Of a stretch of 5,520 nucleotides of DNA, positions 5,385-5,520 are shown one piece after another. Position 1 is the stretch's first letter. Every line of letters starts with the position of its first letter. Under the pieces are notes generated by a model that was not told the origin of the DNA, ran no database searches, and worked only from the letters and a program-made list of their open reading frames with translations. This DNA is from Wolbachia sp. (lineage in GTDB: Bacteria; Pseudomonadota; Alphaproteobacteria; Rickettsiales; Anaplasmataceae), in NCBI GenBank assembly GCA_022836975.1, contig JAIXMJ010000048.1, forward strand, positions 1 to 5,520, in the 5' to 3' direction. Made by a program: the position numbers and the translations under genes.

Positions 5385-5520
5385 GAGCCTGTACGCGATC
5401 TATAAATATAGTAAGAATAAGTGTAGTTGAGATAAGGTGAATTATGAGAAACATATACCCAAGATCGTGAAAAATTCGAAAAGATTGGGCCAATTTAGAA
5501 AGTACACGAAAAAAGACGAA
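5385..5520 (+). mobile_element. Left end of a second IS5-family element (IS1031-like, partial)
   Basis: Base 5385, directly after the TAA stop of the barrel gene, starts GAGCCTGTACGCGATCT (5385-5401), which resembles the terminal repeats of IS1031-type IS5-family elements. A 42-bp leader with a ribosome site (AAGGTGA, 5434-5440) precedes a transposase ATG at 5444. IS1031-type elements duplicate a TNA target, and the TAA at 5382-5384 fits. The right end is beyond the window. Terminal repeat and start codon differ from those of the element at the left edge, so these are two different IS types. Confidence 0.7.
5444..5520 (+). pseudogene. IS5-family transposase, frameshifted N-terminus (cut by window edge)
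   Basis: From the ATG the frame reads MRNIYPRS and stops at TGA (5468-5470). The familiar N-terminus of IS1031-type transposases (MR-x-x-YPSDISRE-x-FE-x-I-x-P-x-LES-x-RKKT) can be recovered by changing frame twice. REKFEKIGPI is read at 5466-5495 in one frame, and LESTRKKT at 5495-5518 in another. The first break looks like a small deletion after YP, where the SDIS residues are missing. The second is one missing T in the run at 5494-5496. The copy therefore cannot make its own transposase. The reconstruction relies on my memory of the family and should be compared with an intact copy. Confidence 0.7.

Noticed and set aside
5444..5520. Programmed frameshifting in the right-hand transposase
   Set aside because: The element type normally has a single uninterrupted frame, conserved residues are missing at the first break, and no slippery sequence precedes the early stop; decay is simpler.
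1..5520. tRNA or rRNA genes, CRISPR arrays, defence or toxin-antitoxin systems
   Set aside because: No cloverleaf, regularly spaced repeat array or recognisable defence or toxin domains were found in any reading of the window.

Overview
The window is AT-rich DNA (roughly two thirds A+T by eye) that looks like Anaplasmataceae (Rickettsiales, Alphaproteobacteria). Three features point there: a stand-alone VirB8-type secretion protein, an alphaproteobacterial MnmA, and a small surface-antigen (P44/Msp2/Wsp-like) beta-barrel protein. Remnants of two different IS5-family insertion sequences at the window edges make Wolbachia more likely than Ehrlichia or Anaplasma, which carry few such elements. 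The genus call is inference.

Layout. Positions 1-112 are the right end of an IS5-family element (transposase C-terminus and terminal repeat) that stops two bases short of the virB8-like stop codon. On the minus strand, read right to left, are a two-TM membrane protein of unknown function (2803-2039), mnmA (1923-817, GTG start) and a virB8-2-like gene (789-115). The last two are 27 bp apart and probably co-transcribed. On the plus strand are an mtaB-type methylthiotransferase (3076-4302) and a secreted outer-membrane beta-barrel protein (4509-5384). A second, unrelated IS5-family element begins at 5385, directly after that stop codon; its transposase reading frame is already broken.

Two genes act on tRNA at the anticodon loop: MnmA (2-thiolation of U34) and MtaB (methylthiolation of t6A37). 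The other three encode envelope proteins: a T4SS inner-membrane component, an unknown membrane protein and a barrel protein. No defence, toxin or phage system is visible. The main points of interest are regulatory and evolutionary: an exact CtrA-type TTAA-N7-TTAA site between promoter and start codon of the barrel gene, a perfect 9-bp palindrome over the mtaB -10 box, an in-frame 66-bp duplication in the barrel gene, a VirB8 with a degenerate NPxG motif, and IS elements abutting the stop codons at both ends of the segment.
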